NCBI GenBank assembly: GCA_011056555.1 | Contig: DSEQ01000042.1 | Span: 1-64,000 of the forward strand | Direction of reading: 5' to 3' | DNA from: Candidatus Zixiibacteriota bacterium | Lineage (GTDB): Bacteria > Zixibacteria > MSB-5A5 > JAABVY01 | Length of the DNA: 64,000 bases | In this document: in pieces, positions 35,709-43,953 of the stretch | How the letters are laid out: every line of letters begins with the position of its first letter | How positions within the stretch are numbered: the stretch's first letter is position 1 | Notes under the pieces: model-generated | What the model saw: only the letters and a program-made list of their open reading frames with translations | The model's database searches: none | Told to the model about the DNA's origin: nothing | Made by a program: the position numbers and the translations under genes

Positions 35709-37211
35709 TTAACCTCCCATCCCAATTTCCCATTTGCCAATGGTTTTCCATGGCGACGGCATCTCCTGCTCTCCGCCCTCCACCGGCGCAGCTTTCTGGT
35801 TCATCTCGTTTAAAACAACTGAAATCAGTGCGGCCTTAAGCGAATCCTCGGCCACCTGAGGTGGCTTCCATTCGGCCATGTATGTGGGAATGAAATCGGT
35901 GTAGGTCTCACCCGATATGAATTTTTCATGTTCAAGTATCGCTTTAAGATAAGGTATGGAAGTCGTTACGCCTAAAAGGATATAATTGTCAAGAGCTTTC
36001 TTCATTCTCTCGAGAGCATCAGCCCTATTCTCACCCCATACAATTAACTTCGAGAGGATCGGATCGTAATAAACCGAAACATCAACCCCGGAATAGACTC
36101 CGGTATCGACACGAATAAATGGTCCGGATGGCTCACGGTAAAAGAGCAATTTTCCCGAAGACGGCAGAAAATTATTGAGCGCATCCTCGGCATAAATTCG
36201 GCATTCGATAGCATGCCCGTGTTGTCGCAATTGATCCTGTCTGATAGAAAGCTTCTTTCCCGAGGCGACACGAATCTGCTCCTTGACCAGATCTACCCCA
36301 ACCACCATTTCGGTAATGGGATGTTCAACCTGGATTCGCGTGTTCATCTCAAGGAAATAAAAATTCTTATTCTTATCGAGAAGGAATTCGACCGTGCCGG
36401 CATTGGTATAATTGCAGGCTCTTGCAACCATGACCGCCGCCTCGCCCATCTTCTTGCGCAGGCCATCATCTACGGCAACCGATGGTGTTTCTTCGATGAT
36501 TTTCTGGTGACGCCTCTGGATCGAGCATTCTCGCTCGAACAGATGGGCATAATTACCATGCTTATCGCCGAAGACCTGGAATTCGATGTGCCTCGGCTCC
36601 TCGATATATTTTTCCAGGTAAACCGAATCATCGCCGAATGCAGACTTAGCCTCGCGCATCGCTCCGTTCAGAGCATCCTCGATACTGTCCGGATCATGCA
36701 CAACCCGCATGCCCTTCCCCCCGCCCCCTGCGGCAGCCTTGAGAAGTACCGGATATCCAACCGCTTCGGCATGCTCCTTGAATTTTGCGGCATCTGCCGC
36801 AGGAGCTTCCATGCCGGGAATAACCGGAACACCCGAATTTACCATCATCTGGCGCGCCTCGACTTTATTTCCCATGGCTCGTATCGATTCGGCATTGGAA
36901 CCGATAAAGGTGATACCTTCATCCTCGCATCTCTTGGCGAAATTATGATTCTCAGCTAGGAAGCCGTAGCCGGGATGGATGGCGTCACATCCATGCTCTT
37001 TCGCGACTTCAATTATGCGGTCGATGTTGAGGTAGCTTTCGAGCGCCGGAGCCGGCCCCAGGAGTGCGGCTTCATCGGCCTTGAGCACATGCAGGGCTTT
37101 CTCATCAGCTTCGGAGTAGACAGCCAGCGTGGGGATATTCATTTCGCTGGCGGCCTGAAGAATCCGGCAGGCGATTTCTCCTCTGTTAGCAACAAGAATT
37201 TTATTGAACAT
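35709..37211 (-). CDS. Biotin carboxylase subunit of an acyl-CoA (methylcrotonyl-CoA type) carboxylase
   Basis: 500 aa ATP-grasp carboxylase. ANRGEIACRI, IHPGYGFLAEN, KAAAGGGGKGMR (ATP loop), FLEMNTRIQVEHP, and RIYAED. Carboxylates biotin on the adjacent carrier. Most methylcrotonyl-CoA carboxylase alpha chains fuse this to the carrier. Here they are two genes, as in acetyl-CoA carboxylase. The beta subunit two genes upstream sets the likely substrate. It lies 9 nt after the hydratase gene. Confidence 0.9.
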   Translation of the reverse strand: MFNKILVANRGEIACRILQAASEMNIPTLAVYSEADEKALHVLKADEAALLGPAPALESYLNIDRIIEVAKEHGCDAIHPGYGFLAENHNFAKRCEDEGITFIGSNAESIRAMGNKVEARQMMVNSGVPVIPGMEAPAADAAKFKEHAEAVGYPVLLKAAAGGGGKGMRVVHDPDSIEDALNGAMREAKSAFGDDSVYLEKYIEEPRHIEFQVFGDKHGNYAHLFERECSIQRRHQKIIEETPSVAVDDGLRKKMGEAAVMVARACNYTNAGTVEFLLDKNKNFYFLEMNTRIQVEHPITEMVVGVDLVKEQIRVASGKKLSIRQDQLRQHGHAIECRIYAEDALNNFLPSSGKLLFYREPSGPFIRVDTGVYSGVDVSVYYDPILSKLIVWGENRADALERMKKALDNYILLGVTTSIPYLKAILEHEKFISGETYTDFIPTYMAEWKPPQVAEDSLKAALISVVLNEMNQKAAPVEGGEQEMPSPWKTIGKWEIGMGG

Positions 37212-37220
37212 TGATATTTT

Positions 37221-38006
37221 CTACTCCACCCAATTCGGTTTGCGCTTATTCAGAAAAGCATCCATCCCCTCCTGGCCCTCGGGCGACTTGCGCAGGTTGG
37301 CAATTACCTCGGCTGTATATTTCTCGGCCTCGTCCATATTCTGGTTGGCGATATTATGCAGAAGGCTCTTGCAGACTCCGATAGCATCCGGGCCGGAGGT
37401 CAATATCTGCTTAATCATCTTATCCACCGCCGTATCGAGCTCCTCGGCAGGCACCGCCTGGTTTACCAGTCCGCTGTCCAGCGCTCTTTGCGCTGTCAGC
37501 CGTTCACCGGTCAGGAAAAATTCACGGGCGCGTCCCTCGCCAACCCGCTTCACCACATAGGGTGAGATACAGGCCGGGACAACACCGATCTTGACTTCGG
37601 AGAATGAAAAGATAGCAGTATCGGCGGCAATCGCTATGTCGGTAACCGCCACAAAGCCGGTACCGCCTCCGATAGCAGCGCCATTGATCCGCCCGATGAC
37701 GGGACGCGGGAATTCATATATCAGTCTGAATAAAGCTGCCAGCTCCAGCGATTCTTTTAAGTTCTGCTCGTAGGAATAATCTTTCACCGCACGCATCCAG
37801 TTCAGGTCAGCTCCGGCGCAATAGGATTTGCCTTCGCCGGTCATTACTATGACACGGACATCCTTGTCATCTTTCATTTTATTGAAAGTATCGATGAGCT
37901 CGCGGATCATATCAGAGTTGAAGGCATTGTGAATTTCCGGACGGCAGAATGTAATTCGCGCGATCCTGTCCTCACGCTTGAACTTGATTGTGCTGTATTC
38001 AGACAT
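37221..38006 (-). CDS. Enoyl-CoA hydratase, probable 3-methylglutaconyl-CoA hydratase (LiuC-like)
   Basis: 261 aa crotonase fold. CAGADLNWMR, GAAIGGGTGF (oxyanion hole) and FSEVKIGVVPACISPYVV. The ADLNWM and PAxISPYV signatures are those of LiuC-type enzymes of leucine degradation. It sits between the two carboxylase subunits, as in liu operons. The reaction is 3-methylglutaconyl-CoA plus water to HMG-CoA, and it is reversible. In myxobacteria LiuC also runs in the dehydrating direction. Confidence 0.85.
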   Translation of the reverse strand: MSEYSTIKFKREDRIARITFCRPEIHNAFNSDMIRELIDTFNKMKDDKDVRVIVMTGEGKSYCAGADLNWMRAVKDYSYEQNLKESLELAALFRLIYEFPRPVIGRINGAAIGGGTGFVAVTDIAIAADTAIFSFSEVKIGVVPACISPYVVKRVGEGRAREFFLTGERLTAQRALDSGLVNQAVPAEELDTAVDKMIKQILTSGPDAIGVCKSLLHNIANQNMDEAEKYTAEVIANLRKSPEGQEGMDAFLNKRKPNWVE

Positions 38007-38029
38007 TGGAAAATACTTTCCTTTCGGGT

Positions 38030-39640
38030 TTACATTCGGAAGACACCATATTTGGTCTTGGGAACATCGGCATTGAGGGACATGGCGATACCCAGAGCCA
38101 GCATATTGCGTGTCTCAACAGGGTCAATCATGCCGTCATCCCAGAGACGAGCTCCTGAATAATAGGGCGTCGATTCCGCTTCGTATTTTTCAAGAGTCGG
38201 TTTCTTGAATTCAGTTTCCATTTCCTCGGTAATTTCGACCCCTTTTTTCTGGAGTGCACGTTTCTTAACCGTCCAGAGCACATCGGCAGCCTGCTCTCCG
38301 CCCATAACGCAGATTTTGGCATTCGGCCACATCCACATCAAACGCGGGAAGTAGCCGCGTCCGCACATGGCGTAGTTGCCCGCGCCATACGATCCGCCGA
38401 CCACAACGGTGAACTTCGGCACCTTGGCATTGGCCACAGCATGAACCATCTTGGCGCCGTCTTTGGCGATGCCGCCATGCTCATATTGCTTGCCGACTAT
38501 GAAGCCGGAGATGTTCTGCAGGAATATTATCGGTATTTGGCGTTCTGTGCAAAGTTCGATAAAATGCGCACCCTTGACTGAGCTTTCCGAGAAGAGCACA
38601 CCATTGTTGCCGATAATCCCAACAGGATATCCCATAATACGCGCAAAGCCGGTGACCAGGGTCATGCCGTACAGCTCTTTAAATTCCTGGAAACGTGAGC
38701 CGTCGACTATACGTGCGATAACTTCCCGGATGTCGTAAGGCTTCCTGAGGTTGGTCGGGACTATTCCGTAAAGCTCTTCGGGATCATAGTATGGATCTTC
38801 GGGCTCGATGCGATCGAGTTTGAACTTGGCGGGCCTGTCCAGCGATTCGACTATGCTCCTGGTTATTTCCAGGGCATGTTTATCGTTCTGGGCATAATGA
38901 TCGGCCACACCGGAAATTCTGCAGTGCACATCAGCTCCGCCCAAATCCTCGTCGGATACGGTTTCACCCGTGGCCGCTTTGACCAATGGCGGCCCGCCTA
39001 TGAAAATAGTCCCCTGTTTGCGGACAATCACGGTCTCGTCGCAAAGCGCCGGGACATATGCCCCGCCCGCAGTACACGAACCCATGACCACAGAAATCTG
39101 CGGGATGCTCATGGCGGACATAACGGACTGATTATAGAAGATTCTTCCGAAATGATCCTGGTCTGGGAATGTTCCGCTCTGATGCGGAAGGAAGATTCCA
39201 CCCGAGTCAACCAGATACACACACGGCAGACGATTTTCAATCGCCACCTGCTGAGCGCGAACATGCTTCTTGATCGTCTCCGGAAAGTATGTTCCGCCCT
39301 TGACTGTAGCGTCATTGGCGACTACCAGAACTTCGCGGCCATTAACGACCCCGATCCCGGTGACCATACCGGCGCCGGGAGCTTCGTTGTCGTACATATC
39401 ATAGGCGGCCAGAGGAGACAGTTCCAGAAAGGGCGTATTCTTGTCGAATAATATATCGAGACGTTCACGGGCGGTCAGCTTGCCGCGTTCGTGATGGCGC
39501 TTGACCATATATTCAGGCCCGCCCCTTTTTATCTCCTCCAGCTTCTCCAGGTAGGTATCCCGGAGCTTGATATTCTCCTCACGGTTTTTCTTGAAGTCCT
39601 CCGAGGATGTGTCGGTCTTCGATTCTATTTTACGATACAT
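38030..39640 (-). CDS. Methylcrotonyl-CoA carboxylase carboxyltransferase (beta) subunit
   Basis: 536 aa. [46 protein letters not shown], then [31 protein letters not shown] and [11 protein letters not shown]. The [16 protein letters not shown] and GVLFSES--KGAHFI blocks set MCC beta apart from propionyl-CoA carboxylase. It carboxylates 3-methylcrotonyl-CoA to 3-methylglutaconyl-CoA. It starts 2 nt after the DUF35 gene, so the carboxylase and the HMG-CoA synthase trio share a transcript. Confidence 0.92.
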   Translation of the reverse strand: MYRKIESKTDTSSEDFKKNREENIKLRDTYLEKLEEIKRGGPEYMVKRHHERGKLTARERLDILFDKNTPFLELSPLAAYDMYDNEAPGAGMVTGIGVVNGREVLVVANDATVKGGTYFPETIKKHVRAQQVAIENRLPCVYLVDSGGIFLPHQSGTFPDQDHFGRIFYNQSVMSAMSIPQISVVMGSCTAGGAYVPALCDETVIVRKQGTIFIGGPPLVKAATGETVSDEDLGGADVHCRISGVADHYAQNDKHALEITRSIVESLDRPAKFKLDRIEPEDPYYDPEELYGIVPTNLRKPYDIREVIARIVDGSRFQEFKELYGMTLVTGFARIMGYPVGIIGNNGVLFSESSVKGAHFIELCTERQIPIIFLQNISGFIVGKQYEHGGIAKDGAKMVHAVANAKVPKFTVVVGGSYGAGNYAMCGRGYFPRLMWMWPNAKICVMGGEQAADVLWTVKKRALQKKGVEITEEMETEFKKPTLEKYEAESTPYYSGARLWDDGMIDPVETRNMLALGIAMSLNADVPKTKYGVFRM

Positions 39641-39642
39641 AG

Positions 39643-40035
39643 CTACTCCGCCGGGACTGCTTTGTACCCGTATGAGATTACGCCATGATGCGCATCGGTC
39701 TGGACACGGCGGAATTCGAGTCTAACCTTTTTGCCGATTGCCAGCCATTCTTTCTGATAGTCGGTGATCTGGCAGGTCACCTTTGTTCCGTCAGTCAATT
39801 CGACAATACAGACAACATAGGGAGCCTCATCCTTGAACTGGCTGGGAGGAACATCGATCACGGTGTATGTGAAGATCTTGCCCTCGTCGGGGAGGATGTA
39901 TTTTTCACCGTTGAATTTCTTTCCATCCTTACTGACATAGCGCGGAGGGAAATAGACTTCGCCGGTATCTTTATTCTTTACCGCTTCGAGGCGGTATCTC
40001 TGTGGAAATTCACGCCATATTCTTGCCGGAAACAT
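39643..40035 (-). CDS. DUF35 (OB-fold) bridging protein lacking its zinc ribbon cysteines
   Basis: 130 aa from ATG 40035, which shares one base with the thiolase stop (TAATG). [14 protein letters not shown] and GEVYFPPR match the archaeal DUF35 proteins that hold acetoacetyl-CoA thiolase and HMG-CoA synthase together. Normally two CxxC pairs flank YFPPR. Here the sites read AVKNKDTGE and YVSKDGKKF, with no cysteine. The OB-fold part ([27 protein letters not shown]) is intact. It likely keeps the bridging role without zinc. Confidence 0.85.
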   Translation of the reverse strand: MFPARIWREFPQRYRLEAVKNKDTGEVYFPPRYVSKDGKKFNGEKYILPDEGKIFTYTVIDVPPSQFKDEAPYVVCIVELTDGTKVTCQITDYQKEWLAIGKKVRLEFRRVQTDAHHGVISYGYKAVPAE

Positions 40036-41195
40036 TATAGCACCTCCATGATGTGAACGATTGATGAAGCTCCGGTACCGCCCATGTTCTGGGTCAGCCC
40101 GACCTTTGCGCCTTCGACCTGACGATCGCCGCATTCACCGCGAAGCTGCTTGGTGATTTCGATCACCTGGGCTACGCCGGTAGCTCCCACGGGATGTCCC
40201 TTGGACTTCAAGCCGCCCGAGGTATTGACTGGAATCTTGCCGCCGATATGGGTGTTACAGGCTTCGGTAAACTCTCCACCCTTACCCTTTGGGCAGAAAC
40301 CCAGTTCCTCGAGAACGATGATTTCCGCTATGGTGAAACAATCATGGAACTCGGCGACATTAATATCCTCCGGAGTCTTGCCGGACATTTTGTAAGCCCT
40401 CTCTCCGGCCAGGCGGGTAGCTTCAAGTCCGGAAAGCGAGGGACGGTCATGCAGTGCGATGGAATCTGAGGCGTGACCTATGCCGATGATCTTTACCAGG
40501 GGATTATTCCTGGCAACTTTCTTTGCAGTCTCCATATCGGCCAGGATAACAGCTGCCGCGCCATCTGTGATCGGTGAGCAATCCAGAATGGTCAGCGGAT
40601 CGGCGATCATGGTTGAGCTCTCCACTCCCTCGAGAGTAACCTTGAAGGGATACTGTGCCAGGGGATTCTTGGAACCGTTTTCATGATTCTTTACGGCCAC
40701 ATGGGAGAGCTGACGGCGGGTTGTGCCGAATTCGTGCATATGCCGCCTGGCCATCATGGCATAAAGTCCCGGGAAGGTCGCGCCGTGGAAAACCTCGTAT
40801 TCCTGATCGGCCGCGGTAGCCAGCGCATAGGTTGCGCCGTCGCCGGAAACATCGGTCATCTTCTCCACACCGCCGGCCAGAATTATATTGGAGTTGCCTG
40901 AGGCAATGTCCAGAAAAGCACATTTGACAGCAAGGCCGCCCGAGGCACAGGCCGACTCGACACGCCCGGCGGGCATATTTTTCTGTCCAAGATAATCGGC
41001 CAGAAGAGCGCCGATATGTTCCTGCCCCACAAACAGGCCGGGAGACATACTGCCCACATACATGCCATCAAGTTTTTCTATACCGGCATCGGCTATGGCT
41101 TCATAAGCGGTTTCGACAAACATCTGGCGCAGAGATTTTTCCCATATCTCTCCCCATTTTGTCATGCCGACGCCTATTATTGCAACATCTCTCAT
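40035..41195 (-). CDS. Archaeal-type acetoacetyl-CoA thiolase (SCP2-like)
   Basis: 386 aa. Opens [16 protein letters not shown], with nucleophile Cys in [41 protein letters not shown] and [15 protein letters not shown]. This is the pattern of archaeal thiolases encoded beside HMG-CoA synthase, unlike the classical thiolase at 33028. It makes acetoacetyl-CoA and hands it to the synthase in a shared complex in methanogenic archaea. It lies 12 nt after the synthase gene. Confidence 0.9.
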   Translation of the reverse strand: MRDVAIIGVGMTKWGEIWEKSLRQMFVETAYEAIADAGIEKLDGMYVGSMSPGLFVGQEHIGALLADYLGQKNMPAGRVESACASGGLAVKCAFLDIASGNSNIILAGGVEKMTDVSGDGATYALATAADQEYEVFHGATFPGLYAMMARRHMHEFGTTRRQLSHVAVKNHENGSKNPLAQYPFKVTLEGVESSTMIADPLTILDCSPITDGAAAVILADMETAKKVARNNPLVKIIGIGHASDSIALHDRPSLSGLEATRLAGERAYKMSGKTPEDINVAEFHDCFTIAEIIVLEELGFCPKGKGGEFTEACNTHIGGKIPVNTSGGLKSKGHPVGATGVAQVIEITKQLRGECGDRQVEGAKVGLTQNMGGTGASSIVHIMEVL

Positions 41196-41207
41196 TTTAT
41201 ATCACTC

Positions 41208-42254
41208 CTAATCGTTTTTCAAAATTTTCTTGCGATACTTGGCGTAGGTGCCATAGTCGACATAGATTTTGTTTTCATCGAGTTGAGGACGGGTTTTGGG
41301 AGCCAAATCCTGAACCTCTTTTATGCGGTCGGTTACTTTGAACACAAAGCCGTCCGAACCCGCACCGGAACCATAAGAGACCATGAAAATCTTATCACCG
41401 GGCTGGGCGACATCAAGAATTGCGGTCAGTCCTATGGGAGATGCACCGGAATAAGTGTTCCCAAGCGTCGGGACCAGCCATCCGGTCTCGAGCTGTTCGC
41501 GCTCGAAGCCCAGCATCTTGCCCACCCTCATTGGGAACTTGCCGTTGGGCTGATGGAAAACCGCATACTTGAAATCGGCCGGTTTCATACCCGACTTTTC
41601 AAGGAGCGCATTGGCGCAACCCATAATGGTCCGGAAATATGCCGGCTCACCGGTAAACCTTCCACCATGCTGAGGATAATGCTGATGCTCGCGGCGCCAG
41701 AAGTCGGGAGTATCGGTCATCCATGAATGCGTGTAAAGACATTCGGCCAGTATATTTTCTCTTCCCATCACAAATGAGGCCGCACCGGCGGCGGCGGAAT
41801 ATTCGAGCGCATCACCGGGAGCGCCCTGAGATGTATCCGCGCCGATACCAACAGCATAATTGCAGAACTCTGATTTTACCAAACCCAGGCAGACGAACAT
41901 CGCCTCCGAGCCGGCTTTGCAGGCAAACTCGTAGTCCGCATTATGACAATGGGGTGTGGCGCCGATCGCCTCGGCACAGATCGTGCCCGAGGGCTTAACC
42001 GCATAAGGATGCGATTCGGAACCTATATAGAGCGCATCTATCTGATCCCCGGTAACTCCCGCGCGCCTGAGAGCATACTTGGTGGCCTCAACCGAGAGTG
42101 TAACGCAGTCCACATCGGGAGCGGGGACTGATTTCTCTGTTAGTTGAAGACCGCGCTTGTATGATTCAGCGTCGGCGCCCCAGACTTTGGCAATCTCTTC
42201 AACTTTAATGCGATGCCGGGGTATTTTGGCACCATATCCAACGATTCCTACCAT
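41208..42254 (-). CDS. Archaeal-type hydroxymethylglutaryl-CoA synthase
   Basis: 348 aa. MVGIVGYGAKIPRHRIKVEE, YIGSESHPYAVKPS (Glu80), EFACKAGSEAM with nucleophile Cys112, ADTSQGAPGDALEYSAAAG, DTPDFWRRE, HGGRFTGEPAYF, VFHQPNGKFP with His234, and GNTYSGASPIGL. This is the archaeal branch of HMG-CoA synthase, with every catalytic residue present. It condenses acetyl-CoA with acetoacetyl-CoA. First gene of the thiolase, DUF35 and carboxylase transcript. A weak AGAGAGG site precedes the ATG. Confidence 0.92.
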   Translation of the reverse strand: MVGIVGYGAKIPRHRIKVEEIAKVWGADAESYKRGLQLTEKSVPAPDVDCVTLSVEATKYALRRAGVTGDQIDALYIGSESHPYAVKPSGTICAEAIGATPHCHNADYEFACKAGSEAMFVCLGLVKSEFCNYAVGIGADTSQGAPGDALEYSAAAGAASFVMGRENILAECLYTHSWMTDTPDFWRREHQHYPQHGGRFTGEPAYFRTIMGCANALLEKSGMKPADFKYAVFHQPNGKFPMRVGKMLGFEREQLETGWLVPTLGNTYSGASPIGLTAILDVAQPGDKIFMVSYGSGAGSDGFVFKVTDRIKEVQDLAPKTRPQLDENKIYVDYGTYAKYRKKILKND

Positions 42255-42504
42255 AAAACCTCTCTATCTTTATTTTTTACATTTTTCTTCTATAACCGAG
42301 TACAAGGCAACGTTTTCCGGCAGTGGACCGGCCACATTAGAATTTCAATAGATAGTGAAAAAATGGCCGAAAGTCAAGCGATTTTGGCCGTGGAGCCTCG
42401 CTGTTTGCAATTATTAATAATGTTTTTGCGGACCAGAAGTTTCCATAAAGCAGAGAAAAATGATTGCGCTTAATCATCAGGCCCTGTGCTGGTGCCCGGG
42501 TCAT

Positions 42505-43098
42505 TTATCGGATCACGAGTTTCTCGAGCTCCTCCTGTTTTATCCGGCGAAAAGAATACTTGTAACCGAAGTAAAGTGCGATCCCGTAGAAAAGGACATC
42601 CATAGGTTCAAAACCGGCCTTCAGGAATATCCACATGGTCTCGAAATTCATCTGCGACATAATCTCGGAAAGCGGGACATTATATTCCCTGGAGACCGCC
42701 AGAGCTACCATGAATATATTGCCCGCGAGACAGCCATACAAAGAAAGTATCGCCCCCGCAATTCCGAACTTGACATCCATACCTGCCCCGAATTTACGTA
42801 TTGCTATCCCGACAAGGAAGCCCACACCGATCGACATGAAGCCGATCTGATAACTGCTGAAATAGCTTATCAGCCCCCACAGTGCGGCGCCCACAGAGCC
42901 CGCAATAAATCCGGCCAGGATTCCCATGCTGAAGTTCTGTTTATCTTTGATCTGCTGCTGGAACATTCTGAACCGTACCGGATCGATCTGCAACTTTTTG
43001 GGAGCTGCGCTCTCGTGCTCCGGCTTCTCGTCAGATGTTGACTCTTTACCTTCCTCAAATCTCTTCTTGGAATCGTCAAATCTTCCTTCATCCCCCAT
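42505..43098 (-). CDS. Integral membrane protein of unknown function
   Basis: 197 aa. The first 50 residues are highly charged (SKKRFEEGKESTSDEKPEHES) and presumably cytoplasmic. Four hydrophobic segments follow at about 57-80, 84-100, 108-130 and 160-178, with glycine-rich stretches (MGILAGFIAGSVGAALWG). It ends in a basic tail (RRIKQEELEKLVIR). No family recognised. The 250-nt gap to HMG-CoA synthase (42255-42504) shows nothing further. Confidence 0.75.
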   Translation of the reverse strand: MGDEGRFDDSKKRFEEGKESTSDEKPEHESAAPKKLQIDPVRFRMFQQQIKDKQNFSMGILAGFIAGSVGAALWGLISYFSSYQIGFMSIGVGFLVGIAIRKFGAGMDVKFGIAGAILSLYGCLAGNIFMVALAVSREYNVPLSEIMSQMNFETMWIFLKAGFEPMDVLFYGIALYFGYKYSFRRIKQEELEKLVIR

Positions 43099-43164
43099 AA
43101 TAGCTCCTTGTATATATTCCGATCCGCCCGTTCAGGGGCTTTAATATTAAGCGGTGGTACGGAT

Positions 43165-43359
43165 TTATAATATGCTGTTATTGAATAGTAGCAAGGAGAT
43201 TTTGTGCAGAAATTGACAGCGGGGGTCCTCGTGCCAGTTCTCGGGTTCAACCAGTCCGCAAAGCTGATGGAGGGAATATTCTGCGGCAGGATTTTTGGCC
43301 ACCTCAAAAGTCCAGGCCTCCCTCTCTTTTGCAGCTTGCATTCTTCGATCTATCAACAC
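43165..43359 (-). pseudogene. Truncated fragment of a C1 papain-like peptidase gene
   Basis: A 64-codon frame contains EAWTFEVAKNPAAEYSLHQLCGLVEPENWHED, cited here as EAWTFEVAKNPAAEYSL then HQLCGLVEPENW. It is nearly the same as the propeptide region of the complete C1 peptidase at 53628-55634 (WTFEMAKNPATEYSL, DQLCGLVEPENW). There is no signal peptide and no catalytic domain, and homology stops after about 45 residues. It is a dead relic 10 kb from the intact gene, on the same strand. Confidence 0.8.
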
Positions 43360-43953
43360 TCAGGAAAGCCAGATATGGATTGCAGAAGAACAAAACAATA
43401 CACATTACGAACGCGGATAAAAGCTCCTTCAGATTTGTGAGAGGTTTGATCTTAAAAGCACTGCGCTCCGCCTCGCGAGTAAAGTTTTTCGCCCGTCCAG
43501 GAAAGAATCATTCTGAAGCCAGTATCTTATGCTGTATGGACTTGTCAATGTCGGACTTTTTCCAGGCATCATTCCAGTCGGGCACGGTGGGAAGTGTGCG
43601 CCTTCCACTTCGCGTCAGGTGCGACACGGTGCGCGGTTGAAAAAGCCGGAGCAGAGATGATGATTGCAGGTCACACCGCTCTGATCGACAGTGTTGCAGA
43701 ATGCGACAACCATAATGCGACATATTCAGGACAATCCGGCAGCAGATCAAATAATCAGCCTGCGGAGATAATAAGATTGACAGCGGATTACAACTCAAAT
43801 ATTTTGAGCTTGTGCGGGGTGACTCAGCTGAGCAATGGACAATTTGATTATCCGATAGATCGGGCGCCAGAGACTACACCGCTGCTGAAAGCCGCGCACA
43901 AAGCATGACCAATTGCTGGCGTGTGATCTACACCGGGAAGGGAGACATCAGCC
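43360..43953. other. Long gene-free stretch before the beta-helix pair
   Basis: 594 nt with no convincing coding frame. About 43580-43640 carries a GGGCACGGTGGGAAG ... CACTTCGCGTCAGGTGCGACACGG block like the one near 58995-59040. GGGAAGGGAGAC before 43954 is the ribosome site of the next gene. Confidence 0.45.

Noticed and set aside
33028..41195. The two thiolases as a recent duplication
   Set aside because: They belong to different thiolase branches (classical bacterial and archaeal SCP2-like) with different active-site blocks.
43594..43908. 104-aa plus-strand frame before the beta-helix gene
   Set aside because: No ribosome site, mixed composition, overlaps a dispersed repeat block.
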